Shown: one piece after another, positions 32,459 through 64,000 of the stretch | Layout of the letters: every line of letters begins with the position of its first letter | Numbering within the stretch: position 1 is the first letter of the stretch | NCBI RefSeq assembly: GCF_028476545.1 | Contig: NW_026731827.1 | Location: forward strand, 812,001 to 876,000 | Length of the DNA: 64,000 bases | Direction: 5' to 3' | Source of the DNA: Physella acuta | Taxonomy: Eukaryota > Mollusca > Gastropoda > Physidae | Program-made: the position numbers and the translations under genes | Notes under the pieces: generated by a model | Seen by the model: the letters and a program-made list of their open reading frames with translations, nothing else | Told to the model about the DNA's origin: nothing | The model's database searches: none

Positions 32459-33107
32459 ACTTTCTCGTATATACGAAGTATAGAGAAAGTATTGTAATCG
32501 TGCAAAAAAAAAATCGAGATTTTTTCAACAAAAATCGAGACGTTTTACACCTCACTGATACGGAAAAACATAATTTTGCAATCTTGTCCGTATGTCAGTG
32601 TGTCTCTGTGTGTGTGTGTCTGTGTGTAAACACGATTACTTGAGTACCGTTAGAGCTAGGTTGATGAAATTTCATATATAAGTATTATATCAAAATCGTA
32701 GATCCGTATTAACTTTTGAGCGATTTCCAATAACCGGAAGTGGTACTTTTTCTAATTTAATTTTTTCAAAAGCCTATAACTTGAGTACTATTTCAGATAG
32801 ATAAATGAAATTTTACATGTAAGTAAAAGATCTAATTCTCTACCTTGTGTCAAATTTTGAGTAATTTCCGTTGACCGGAAGTACGAATTTACGCTATTTC
32901 CGACTTCTCAAAAAACGCTTGTAAATTTATAAAGTACTAATAATATTGCGCACTATTATGCACATTTTGTTTTGGCGTTTGCTTCATGCGCAATTCTTTT
33001 TTCGATGAGATTCTATTTTTAAAAGTTTAAGTAATTAAAAACCATGTCTATATTCCAAGTTATATAAGAATATTCGAGAAATTTTAGGGGAGATCACTCT
33101 CGGTTTA
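32459..33107 (+). mobile_element. Hairpin-ended repeat, unit 1 specific
   Basis: Same family as 4333, full length with a few small deletions, ending TCTCGGTTTA. Unit 0 has only a T-run at this point (about 2458-2467), so the target was a T-run, as at 16449. Confidence 0.85.
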
Positions 33108-33526
33108 TTTTTAAAATAACAGACCTTTACCAGATACACTATGTATACAAGTATAAATAAAAACAAACACAATTTAAAGGTTTAATTTGAATTTTAAAAG
33201 TAATGATTAGAAAAATTAGAAAAAGTTAAAGGGCAGCAAAATAAGCCCGTTTTTACATGTTGAAAAATTTATAAATAAAATGTATACAGTACCTGCAGAT
33301 TTTTTTTTAAGAATCTCTCCCTTTGCTAAATGAATAGATAAAAGTGCAAAACAAGCAAATCAATCATTTGAACTTAAGGAGAGCTATTAAATCAACTATG
33401 TGTATTTACAAAAATAAAATGATTTTTTTCTCATTTATATTTAAAATGTCTACTTGTACAAATTACAATGTATAGTTTAACAAATACAGAGTGCAACCTA
33501 TATTTCCATCAATGACAAAAATACAG

Positions 33527-33670
33527 GCGGTGGCTGCGGTACAACACTTAGCGCTACTTACCTGAATATTCTGGATGCTGTAAACGCGTTCTATATGTAT
33601 CGAGCATTGGTTCAAGTCTTCTATACAGAAATTCAATGTTTTTACCTCAAGAGCTCACTCGTGGGATGGG
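33527..33670 (+). pseudogene. Relic TM3 exon, unit 1
   Basis: 144 nt, ending LVGWG at a GTAACT donor. It shares the TGA and the one-base loss with 2928-3071. Confidence 0.8.
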
Positions 33671-33815
33671 GTAACTTCATTTTCTCTACACAACCAGCTA
33701 ACCCGTGTATTTTAAACATTTGACAACATAAACAAACTGTTTAAGCAATTGTAAAACATGGATTGACACTATTTATTCTAGATTTTTAAACAATATTTCC
33801 TATGTGTGTATTCAG

Positions 33816-33891
33816 GTCTTTCTCTGATTATAGTTACAGCTACACTTGCCATCAACGACACGGAAAACTAAGGGCTCATCTATAACAAAAT
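33816..33891 (+). pseudogene. Relic TM4 exon, unit 1
   Basis: 76 nt, GLSLIIVTATLAINDTEN, then TAA where unit 0 has a Tyr codon. The splice sites look usable. Confidence 0.75.
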
Positions 33892-34205
33892 GTAAAAGTT
33901 CAATGTTCTTTAACATCTCAGTCCGTAGATAGTTGCAGGCCTGAATACTATGCTGCCGTGCGATTCTCTTTTGCCGACTGAAAGGGCCACCGCCTGTCTC
34001 TAAGTAATAAGGCCACTGTTGTCTAGTGGTATTTAATAAAAGTGTTACCCGAATCAGTCAAATATTACAAAACGGACAGAAGACTTGTTTAGCCGCTATT
34101 GTATATTGGTTAATCAAACAGCCGTTCTGCCTAGGAAGGTTATAACCACTTGTGATTCTTGCTCATTGATTTTCGTAATATGTATTTTCAACACGTATTT
34201 TCAAT

Positions 34206-34461
34206 ATATGAAGGGCTCAGTGGAAAAAGTACTTAAGTGTATTTTGAGAGTTTTGAGAAAAATGAGTGCAAAGTTTTTAAATTGAAGCTGAAATAATAGA
34301 ACAGCTGATGCAAAGTATTTGAATTAAGCTACTTCGGTACTGTTTCCATGGCCCAAATTTACAGGGATGGTTTAGGGGAGGTAAACAAATAATATACCGG
34401 GGTCTTAACTCATTTTTGATAAAATGTAACTTAAGTACTTTTTCCACTGAGCCCTTCATAT
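34206..34461. mobile_element. 256-bp element with long inverted ends
   Basis: ATATGAAGGGCTCAGTGG at the left reappears inverted at the right (CCACTGAGCCCTTCATAT), with about 33 bp of match at each end (through AAAAAGTACTTAAG). It lies in the relic intron between TM4 and TM5. Flanks are repeats of TATTTTCA, so the target duplication cannot be read. Confidence 0.7.
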
Positions 34462-34511
34462 ATTTTCAATAGATATTTTCACCACATATTTTCATTGTTT
34501 TTAATTTTTAG

Positions 34512-34670
34512 CTGTTGGATAAAGGCCCCCGCAATGTATTACGCCCTAGTTGGACCAGTCTCTGTAACTTTATTGCTGAACTTCGGCGTGTTTATAATGA
34601 TCGTAAGACAACTCTCGAAGATGTCCCGGAGAAGGATAACTCTTACTATCGAAAAAAAAGAAAGATGTCA
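34512..34670 (+). pseudogene. Relic TM5 exon, open
   Basis: CWIKAPAMYYALVGPVSVTL, then a basic loop SKMSRRRITLTIEKKE, ending phase 2 at GTAAGT. It is longer than gene A's TM5 exon by 30 nt in the third intracellular loop. No fault is seen. It retains the ECL2 Cys and the adhesion-type VGPV. Confidence 0.85.
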
Positions 34671-34889
34671 GTAAGTCAATCTATAGGGTGTAATTAAAAC
34701 GTTCAATTTGTGTCTATATAACCGATGAAACATTTACGATTTAGAGAAAGTAGTAACCATGAATTCTGAAACTCTACATTTCTTTGTCCACTTGTTGGAA
34801 TTAAAAAATCTCATTAGAGCGCCAGATATTTTCTAAGAAATACAACCTTTTATCATCTACTAAAATTACTTTTATAAAATTGCCTAATG

Positions 34890-35085
34890 TATAAATGTTA
34901 CCCTCCTTTTGATGGTTTTTCCACCAATAGATGTTTTTCCCCATTTATAGATGTTTTCCCTTTATGTAAACTTTTTCGCTCCTGCAAATGTTTTCACTTC
35001 TTATTGATGTTTTACCCATTTTTTTTTGTGTTTTTTCTTTTCTGTTATTATTTATCCCCTCTTGTGTATGTTTTCTATACTTCAG
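34890..35085. repeat. Degenerate GATGTTTTCCC repeat
   Basis: Loosely repeated words GATGTTTTTCC, GATGTTTTCCC, GATGTTTTACCC in a T-rich stretch of the relic intron. Confidence 0.4.
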
Positions 35086-35237
35086 GTTCGAGGGTAATGT
35101 TCTGTAAATGTGAGAAAAAAATGTATCGTAGGTTAGGCTAGAAATTTCCTGCTGCTAAAAGAGTCTACAACTAGATTGATTGATCTAATATGTGAAGGAG
35201 CTTTGTGAATGTGTTGGTTTTTCTTTTCTTCATTTAG

Positions 35238-35690
35238 TTTCGTGAAGAATTTTCGGGATGCTTTGAATCTGACGGTATTGTTGGCAGTAGCGTAGCGAGG
35301 GGGGGCGAGGGGGGGGGGCATATGTCCCCGGGCGCCGACCTTAGGGGGCGCCAAAATGGGTTGGAAAAATAAATTGAAAGGTTGATGGGGGTGCAAATCG
35401 AAAGTTTGAGGGGGGGGGGGTGCAAATGGAAATCTCGAGGGGGTGCAAATCGAAAGTTTGAGGGGGGGTGCAAATCGAAATCTCGAGGGGGGGGTGCAAA
35501 TCGAAAGTTTGAGGGGGGTGCAAATCGAAATCTCGAGGGGGGAGTGCAAATCGAAAAGTTTGTCCCCGGGCGCCGGGAAGGGTCGCTACGCCTCTGATTG
35601 TTGGGCTTAACTTGGATTTTTGCCTTTTTTGCGGTGGGCGACTTCAACACCATTTTCAGCTATCTCTTCACAGTATTCAACTCATTACAG
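35238..35690 (+). pseudogene. Relic TM6 exon split by a hAT MITE
   Basis: 35238-35284 and 35605-35690 together measure 133 nt, exactly the length of gene A's TM6 exon. They encode FVKNFRDALNLTVLLG and LTWIFAFFAVGDFN and end at a GTTACC donor. The MITE at 35285-35596 plus one copy of its target interrupts LLGLTW. Confidence 0.88.
35285..35596. mobile_element. 312-bp hAT MITE inside relic TM6 exon
   Basis: 8-bp duplication ATTGTTGG at both sides (35277-35284, 35597-35604). Ends CAGTAGCGTAGCGA and (inverse) CAGAGGCGTAGCGA. The middle is a tandem repeat in which GGGTGCAAATCGAAAGTTTG alternates with GGGTGCAAATCGAAATCTCG. Confidence 0.93.
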
Positions 35691-35939
35691 GTTACCAGAA
35701 TACATTATTGTGTAGAGTAGTAATCACTATGCTTACTTTAAACAATAAATTGTGGATTAGAGGTATGGTTATTGCTATTGTAGCAGTTCCGATTAGAGAT
35801 CAGTGGTGTCTGGGTATCTGTGTGAGTTTGTGTGCGGGAAGTGTGGTGTTTGTGGGATAGGAGATTGGTTGATGGGTGCGCGATGTCCCGTTGGTATGTT
35901 CTAATGCATTAGTCATCCTTTATATTTTGGACATACCAG

Positions 35940-36039
35940 GGTCTATTCATCTTTATTGTCTACTGGGTATTAAAAAAGAAAGTCGTGGAAGCTTGGCAAA
36001 ACACCTGCCATTGGTTATCTGAAGAAGACCTCTCTACAG
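35940..36039 (+). pseudogene. Relic TM7 exon, open
   Basis: GLFIFIVYWVLKKKVVEAW, then NTCHWLSEEDLST, phase 0 to 1, between CCAG and GTAAAG. Matches the GLFIF start of adhesion receptor TM7 exons. No fault is seen. Confidence 0.85.
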
Positions 36040-37540
36040 GTAAAGATAATATTATTATTAGTAATAGTGTTAGCCATTGGTTTATGCTAACTAGTCCACC
36101 AGTTATACCTTTAGGTGGGTTTACTTATGGTCCTTTTCTTGTTTAAATGCTGGAATGCTAGTCCAAGTTCTTGTTTAAGATTCACTAATAGTAGCGGTCC
36201 CAGAAATTCATTTAAATACGTTTTCATAAAGCGTCGATCTATATTTAATATCAGTTGGAATATTTTTTCTCGTAATTCGTAACAACAGTAGAGTAATTTG
36301 ATTTTCTTTAAGTGATCAAAGTATTTACAATCCATTCTGCTGATTTATTTTACATTTATTTACCTTTTTCTTTTATATTCGGAAAAGATTTACCAAAGCA
36401 AAAATGGGATAATTTTATAATTACTTATACTATTATTATAACATTTGTAGATGAGTTAATAGCTGAGTTTGTTAGTTAACGCGTTTTCAGCAATCGATTC
36501 ATCTACTTGGAAGCAAAGTTTCTTTCAGAACGAAATATAATTGATATATAAAATATATTCTTCAACTAGTGCCTGTCCCTACAAGCAAACCAAAGACCGT
36601 CCGCCTCCCCTAATTTACAATTACCCCCCCCCCCTCCCCCTCACCGAAAAAAATATCTGAAACTAACACTGCTTAGAAGGATATTTATGTGTCACTCCTA
36701 ATTTTCTAGCATTTTAGGTGTTCAATGAATTGAATTACTTAAAGTATATTTAATTGTCGTTCTTCATTATTTAATTAGCTCTACATACCCAGCATACTTT
36801 CACCAAAACATCTTCGGGTCAGTGGGACTATCTTTTAAATTTTTCTGTCAAAATAAACCAACTTTAAAACTTTAATTAATGTTGTACCACTTCACTCTGT
36901 CCTATATCTGACGTTTAGAAGAAATTCTATTAGCTTTAGTAACAGTTAGGTTTTCAGTATATTTTGGCTAATCAGTGCCTGTAGCTTTTAAATTTTAGAA
37001 CTTTCAAAATTAAGTGCTCAGTTTAAACAACGTATAAGTATTAATTCCAAGGGATGTCATTTCATTAAAACAGCTTTCCACAAAATAAGTTACTGTTCCA
37101 TTTAAATTCGGTATTGTAAATATTTGCTTTACAAAACTTGCAACTTTTATTTAAATACACATGGTGTGGATTTGCTAGAAAAAGCAATAATACGTTAAAG
37201 AAAGAAATTTTCAAGTCAGAAAAATAGACGTAGCTATGTATTATTAAAATAATACTTTTTTCGGGCTAGTTCTACTTACTGTGTTATGAAAATTTAATTT
37301 CGTGTATCATTTTTCACAAGCATTTGAATGCATTTTCATTTTTTTTTCAATGTTTTCAATTAACGAAATGAGTGCGAACCTAATGATAGAGACATTATAT
37401 CATGTTATGGTTTTATATCGTTATATAGTGTATCAAATACTGTTGGTATCTGTCATACTATTGTAAATATAATCGACAATTTCGAATATTCATCATTAGT
37501 AATAATTATAATTAACTAATAATTCATTTATTTTACACAG
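36040..37540. other. Relic intron or spacer
   Basis: AT-rich with one C-run (36625-36645). No exon or element recognised. Confidence 0.5.
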
Positions 37541-37588
37541 TAAAATCTCAAATTTCGTTTCCTGTCCATGTTAGCGAAGAAGACGAAG
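37541..37588 (+). pseudogene. Possible relic tail exon
   Basis: 48 nt between TTACACAG and GTAGTA, phase 1 to 1, VKSQISFPVHVSEEDE. The phase fits the end of the relic TM7 exon. Too short for certainty. Confidence 0.4.
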
Positions 37589-37594
37589 GTAGTA

Positions 37595-37596
<2 letters not shown>

Positions 37597-37671
<75 letters not shown>
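37597..37671. repeat. TA microsatellite
   Basis: About 75 bp of TA. Confidence 0.95.
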
Positions 37672-37676
<5 letters not shown>

Positions 37677-38699
37677 CTAAGTTATTTACGTATTGGCAAA
37701 ATACTCATTAGCAAACATCGATCCGTTTACATACTATAAAACGGAATACACAAATTATATTTTTATTATTCTTAACATAATAACATTTAAACTTGTAAGC
37801 TGAAGTCTTCAAGATTGACAGTTATGACATATACAATATTCTTTTGAATTGTCTTAACAAAATCACTTTCTAAAGCAGAATTAATTATTTTAAGATTGTT
37901 TAGTAATTATAAAAGATACGTTTGTATGAGTAGGTCTACACATTTCCTTATTTATTGGCAGGTACTGCCGTTTAAATCTACAATGAAAATAACGTCAACC
38001 AGTACTTTATTGTGCATCATTTTGTTTATAAAGATGTTAAGATGTGGCTTAAACTATAACCAATTAAATTATTTTACTGAATATACTAGTAGTTGATTTG
38101 ATTAAATATTGTGTGTATATAAATTTGCTATAAACATTTGTGTATGTGCGTTTTTAAATTTACTTATAATAAATTAATTATTGTTGAATTAGCTATCAAA
38201 TTGTGGACAAAATATATCAGGACAAATGATATAATGGACAAATGATATCAGACAAAATATCTCAGAGTAAAATTGTAATAGTAGGCCTATATACAATGAT
38301 TTTAGTTGATTTGAACTTTTTTTTATTGACTGTCAAATTGGTTTTGTTTACTTTTTTTACGCATAATAATTATAATAAATGAATTTTTAAACTTAACAAT
38401 ACATAAAAAGAATTAATAAACTTAATCTTTGTAATAGCTATTGATTTTAAAAAAGTAAACCTATGTTTAAAAATGTACACAACGTCATATGGAAAACAAA
38501 ACAGGTCATATTTCTCTACTAAATATGCATTTGGTTTGCAACAATTCTCAAGAGGCTGCAAAAACTGAGAGAAATGGATTATACAAAAACACAATACAGA
38601 ATAAATTTTTATTTGATTAAGTTTAGAGGTAAACCTAAATGAAAATAAAGAACAATTTTTTTAGCTACTGTTAAAAATCAGATTTCGATTAGCAAAACT
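37672..38699. other. Spacer with short GACAAATGATATC repeats
   Basis: 38209-38280 contains a few words of the 1713 MITE family (GGACAAATGATATAATGGAC). Otherwise AT-rich and empty. Confidence 0.5.
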
Positions 38700-38862
38700 G
38701 TACATGGCTACCCTTTCAGACCATCTGTCTAGTGCGACATGTGAAGAAGAATTCACCTTTATCCGTAACTTTGGCCTATGAAGGGTTAGTGGTCAGTTCG
38801 ATAACCAGTCATATTTACTGTCCCTAAAGTATGTCAGGTACGCATTAGAGCTGAATGGTTTC
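38700..38862 (-). mobile_element. SINE-1 fragment, diverged
   Basis: Weaker match to the body (CCTATGAAGGGTTAGTGGTCAG and TGTCAGGTACGCATTAGAGC regions). No tRNA head. Confidence 0.5.
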
Positions 38863-39415
38863 AAAGACATACATTTTACAAAAACTGTAGGTCTACAAAT
38901 GGTATATTTTTTATACATGTATTCAAACAATTATTTACATAAGTATAAAAATAAAGCGTCTCTTAAGTATATTACAATGTATATCTACACATTATTTACA
39001 CAATCTACAAATAAAGCTCCCCATCTGTTTAAATGATAATGTCCTAGATGGATTCCAGTGGAGCTAGTATTCATAACGTGAGACAGTTTGCGGTCCTTTC
39101 CAGGGGGTGTTCGAAAAAAAAAACATCAAAGGCACTTGTTACTTTTGAACTATAAAACTGTTTCTCGGTTATCAGTTTTTTCCCCAGTTTGAGTCGTTTT
39201 GTGTAGCGATATAACAACAACCAGCAAGTGAGATTACAGTAACTACGTCTGGTATGAAACATCTTAAATTAGGAAAAAAGTTTAGCCCGTATAACGAGGT
39301 ACACAAGTAGGATCTTGCCTGTGTTACTTTTGTAACATCTTAAGAGCCAAGTGTGTAGGTCCATATTGTAGGACTCAGTATGTGTCAAGGACGGCAATAT
39401 GGTGAAGTCGGTGTG

Positions 39416-39790
39416 AAGTGTTTCTTTTAGACATTTTTTCCCGGAGGGGGGTGGTCCTTGACATTTTGGGGTGGCGGTCGTACATTTTCTTAGTATGGAC
39501 ACTGGTTGAAATATTTATTTTCTAATTATCTATATAAGTTCTACTTTCGTTCCGGTAAACAGCCCCCCCCCCTCACCCAAATAGATGCCTCAAAGAAACT
39601 CTGTTTAGGGTACATGGCAAATTAGTTGTTTCTTTCAGACCTTTTAATCCGGGGGGGGGGGGGGGATGACATAATTACCAGAGTGTGGACACTGATTGAA
39701 GTATATATTTTCTCTATAATTTCAATTTTTGCTCCGGTAGACAGACCCTCCCCCCCCCTTAAGAGAGCCTTAAAGAAAGTGTTTAGGGTA
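39416..39790. mobile_element. Two G-run MITEs in a row
   Basis: 39416-39600 and 39625-39790 both open with GTTTCTTT(T/C)AGAC, contain GGACACTG(G/A)TTGAA and close with GCCT(C/T)AAAGAAA. They are related to each other and to 9383 and 21786. No gene. Confidence 0.6.
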
Positions 39791-39869
39791 TATGCTGAAT
39801 AGGTGGAGTCGGCTGCTAGCTTTGCCTCTCGTGTGAAAGACAATAACCAGACCACAGCAACAGCGGCCC

Positions 39870-40060
39870 TCAGGTGAAGTAGGTTGTGACGGTGGACAGA
39901 ATCTGGGTGTTGCAGGCAGGGCAATGTGTCAAAGACTTGGAGCACTCGCTGCAGGCAAACAGGTGACCGCAGGGCAGGAACAGGTCCCTGACAGTGGTCA
40001 CGTGACACAGTTTACACATTGTATGCTGCTCAAGTGTTTGATTCTCCTTCTCCAACAAAC
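39870..40060 (-). CDS. IAP-type RING finger exon, isolated
   Basis: On the minus strand the frame reads EKENQTLEQHTMCKLC and on to LFLPCGHLFACSECSKSL, HCPACN and TVTTYFT, then TGA at 39872-39870. The C-x2-C-x11-C-x-H-x3-C-x2-C-x6-C-x2-C spacing and the LPCGHL core are those of the C-terminal RING of inhibitor-of-apoptosis proteins (BIRC2/3/7, XIAP), an E3 ubiquitin ligase domain that also ends near the protein's C-terminus. A possible acceptor (CTGAG) lies at 40061-40065. No BIR domain is seen nearby, and unit 0 lacks the exon. It may be the last exon of a gene lost or moved here. Confidence 0.75.
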
Positions 40061-40064
40061 TCAG

Positions 40065-42263
40065 CTAGCCTAGCAGTCCCCTCTCTTCCTCTCTAGGCAT
40101 ATCGCTACCACCCCCACCCCCACCCCCACATGGTTCACGCTAAATGTTTACCATCGTAGAGCCGGGTTTAGTGACGGGTTTAGTGGCATATAACTTAGTT
40201 TGAAACGATTTTAAACTTAGCGGAGATAACTAAGAAGAGGCTGCTTTCACGGGGGGGGGGGGGGGAGGTAGGGGTTGGGGGGAAAGAAGGGTTTTAGTGT
40301 TTTAAAGCAAATATTTTCAGTGGCAGCATTCAAATTATGAATTACTGAAAAGTAGAAAATAAAACGACTAAATAGCGGCGTATGATTCGCCGCGGGTCGG
40401 CTCGTTACTTATGCAAAGCTTTCATGTTTTATGTTCTTTTGACCGACTAGATGTTAAGAGGTCTTAAAGCAAAGATAAAATAAAACTGCTTTTCATAAAA
40501 CAGACTAATGGACTTACACACATTACATGATGTTTTAATTTGTTTTAATTAAAAAAACTAATTTTCAAAACCCGAACAGGCCTGCAATGAGTATATTATA
40601 TTCGTATTTTTGTGTTTGTATAAAAAATTTTTTTGTGGGGTGGCCCTTTTATTCTAGTTCCGCCACTGGTTTAAGACACTCTCGTAATCTTAAGTCGCCT
40701 GGACCCCATTGTTAACCTTTTAAGAATAGCAACTAGCATCTTCTCTTCTCTTGAACCTTTCACCTTATTCCATGCCTTATTTTGATGGTTGTCAAGATAG
40801 GTGATATGCAGTAACACATTTTTTGCGATCTTTGAATTTTTTATGCTTGTCGGCCTTATGGTTTATCGGACTTATGGTTTGTCGGCCTTATGGTCTGTCG
40901 GCCGTTTGGCTGTCTGCTTTTTGTCCATGTCGGCCTTTTGTCCGTGTCGGCCTTTTGTCTTGTCGGCCTTTTGGATGTCGGTCATTTGTCCTACACCCAT
41001 TAAAAACAAAAATAAAATAAACGAAAAGTGAAAAAAAATTGGCCAACCATCAAACCGTTAAAATGACATAAGACACACATCAACAGTTTCCGATCAACAA
41101 TGGAGTCCTGGAACAGAGTACACACTTTTTAAATGACTGCTTACGGCGGCTTTAAATGAAATACAAATTGGTTTGACCAAATACATCACACATAAGTCTC
41201 CCTAGGGGACAGAGCAGGGTTAAACCCCAGGGGAGCGGACACATAGAGAAAATAAAGACGGGTAGAACAAAAGGCAGTGATTCTTAGCCTGGGTTCGATC
41301 GAACCTCAGTGGTTCGGTTATTGAGTCGCAGGGGTTCGGCGGATGTCAAGACATACACACGACTCGTATGATTCACAATCTGATTTTGTCAATGCCGGCG
41401 ATCGAACTAAAGGTTCGGTGAATGCGCATATGAAACGGGTGGGGTTCGGTTAAAATAAATCGGAATTAAGTATTACAGCGAAAGTTATATCATTGATTCC
41501 ATACAGGCAAAGAAAAAGAGGGAGATCCAAAAATTCCTGGCATGGACAAATTGAAAAGTATAAATAAAATAGTAGAACGATTTTGTAAGAAATGGAAGAA
41601 ATGGAAGCAAACACCAGAAGACAGAAAATCAAAGAAGGATTTTGAAAAGTCTAAGCACCACTTCGAGCTACTGATGTGTAATTTTTTACGTTAGCACGTA
41701 TTTTACTAAAAAACTGTTTAGCACTATTTTAATAATGAACGGAAGTTGAGTTTACAAAAACACAAACTCAGATTGCTATGTTGTACTTCCTTATTTGAGG
41801 CCCACTTGATTACATGCATGACTTTGACTCTTGATTTAAAAAACGTCATTTGGATTATGTTTGGTTGACCACAAGCATTAAGTTTGAAGCTTTTTAGCCA
41901 CCGTTCACTGGTGTTGTGAGGTCCAATAAATTGTTTGTATTAGTGTTATTTTGTCAGACTCGATTTAACCAAGTATTTTGATAATTGATAGGTTAAAACT
42001 TGAAAGGTATTTAATGAAGTAGTTTAATACAATTTTCAAAATTTAATTTGAACACAAGTAGTTAGGTTATGAACTGGATATGATGTATAGTTTTGAACAC
42101 GGTTCGATGTTGGAGTAAGTCTTATGGTGGCAGTGTTAGTTACATTTTATACTGAAACAGACACAAAAACATTTCGAATCGAGATTTTTATATCTTATAT
42201 TTTATATCCTACAAGTAAAAAAAAAAACAACATCACAGCCATTGTTACTATTAGGCTAAGGCA
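40065..42263. other. Unit 2 upstream region
   Basis: Homologous to 5991-8117. It carries the MITE at 40319, the minisatellite at 40848-40995, the hAT end at 41276-41455 and the LINE remnant at 41508-41685. No gene is seen. Confidence 0.65.
40319..40672. mobile_element. hAT MITE, fuller copy
   Basis: Begins CAGTGGCAGCATTC and ends CTAGTTCCGCCACTG, so CAGTGGC is inverted at the two ends. It keeps the segment deleted at 6265. The target duplication is not clear. Confidence 0.65.
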
Positions 42264-42500
42264 AGGTAAGTAAAGTTCCCTTTCAAACCTGACGGTCTAT
42301 AGGGCGAGTGAAGTAGAGTTCACTTCTTTCTGTGACCTCGACATATGAAGAGATAGTGTGGTCAGCAATATGCCCAGCCGCCTTTACTCTCCCTAACATG
42401 AGCTAGGTACCCATCAGAGTTGGGTGGACCCAGGGACGGTCTATTGACTTGAACCCGGATTCGAAATCGAGACTTACGTGTTAGCAATTAGGCAAACGAC
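42264..42500 (-). mobile_element. SINE-1 before gene B
   Basis: Orthologous to 8118-8357. Confidence 0.7.
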
Positions 42501-42683
42501 CGAAATAAAACAAAATCTCAAATAGACTTTCCAGCTATTTTCATTTAAATAATAAAATTCATCGGCATGATGAAATGAAATCCCCCCCCCCCTAGTAACA
42601 CACCTAGTCTAGTTGTTTCGATTGAGATTACAGTCAGTGTGAGATACTAGGTTAGGATTAGATAAGATTCGGAGCCCAGTTAC

Positions 42684-64000
<21,317 letters not shown>

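Larger units (their letters stand above)
33527..37588 (+). pseudogene. Relic second adhesion GPCR (TM3 to tail), unit 1
   Basis: Six exon remnants in order and in gene A's phases: TM3 33527-33670, TM4 33816-33891, TM5 34512-34670, TM6 35238-35690 (split by a MITE), TM7 35940-36039, and a possible tail exon 37541-37588. The sequence is clearly adhesion type but distant from gene A, so it is a different subfamily member. TM3 has a TGA and a one-base loss, and TM4 has TAA. TM5 and TM7 are open. I see no LRR, GAIN, GPS, TM1 or TM2 before it. Unit 0 has only its TM3 and TM4. Confidence 0.85.

Noticed and set aside
35133-35653. Pro/Phe-rich open frames
   Set aside because: They are reverse translations of the G-rich array within the hAT MITE at 35285.

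Overview
The window is animal nuclear DNA, most likely from a mollusc and probably a heterobranch (pulmonate-type) gastropod. The evidence is AT-rich sequence, short exons with GT-AG introns, an LRR-bearing adhesion GPCR, many hAT-type MITEs with runs of G, tRNA-derived SINEs and long TA and CA microsatellites. The species call is inference. Nothing is bacterial: there are no operons and no CRISPR array.

The backbone is a tandem array, all on the + strand, of an adhesion G-protein-coupled receptor gene. Three repeat units are visible with a period of about 34 kb. Unit 0 (1 to about 8.1 kb) shows only the 3' end of a unit: flank plus two broken 7TM exons. Unit 1 (about 8.1 to 42 kb) holds a complete receptor gene, called gene A here (8527-29377, 24 exons), followed by a degenerate second receptor made of 7TM exons only (33527-37588). 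Unit 2 (about 42 to 64 kb) holds gene B (42684 to the window end), which is exon-for-exon equal to gene A as far as TM4, where the window stops.

Genes A and B encode, in order: signal peptide, LRRNT, four leucine-rich repeats, LRRCT, a Cys-rich exon (loosely Ly6-like), a linker with a Cys/Trp hormone-receptor-like patch, GAIN domain, GPS (CNHVTNFALLM in A, CNHVTSFALLM in B), 7TM of adhesion type (WCK at the end of TM2, GWG before TM4, LCW in ECL2, LLGLTW in TM6, GLFIF in TM7) and a short tail made of two micro-exons. Exon phases close without a frameshift: about 1019 or 1031 aa for gene A, depending on one splice choice. They should be plasma-membrane receptors for an extracellular ligand or matrix partner, with autoproteolysis at the GPS exposing a tethered agonist. 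The ligand is unknown. Between A and B the LRR part differs mainly by amino-acid replacements, the GAIN part less so.

The rest is repeats. A LINE with endonuclease and reverse transcriptase lies at the same place in both genes, so it predates the duplication; it sits in a minisatellite grown from a splice donor. Later insertions separate the copies. Gene A has a SINE at 10486, a SINE at 23000, a hAT MITE at 24255 and a nested 0.7 kb element at 16449. Gene B has a 1.8 kb hAT transposon at 53076, two foldback structures, a possible solo LTR and an insertion carrying half a tRNA-His. Unit 1 against unit 0 has insertions at 31535 and 32459, and a hAT MITE splits the relic TM6 exon. An IAP-type RING exon lies on the minus strand at 39870-40060. 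Exon coordinates come from reading frames, splice sites and A/B comparison by eye.
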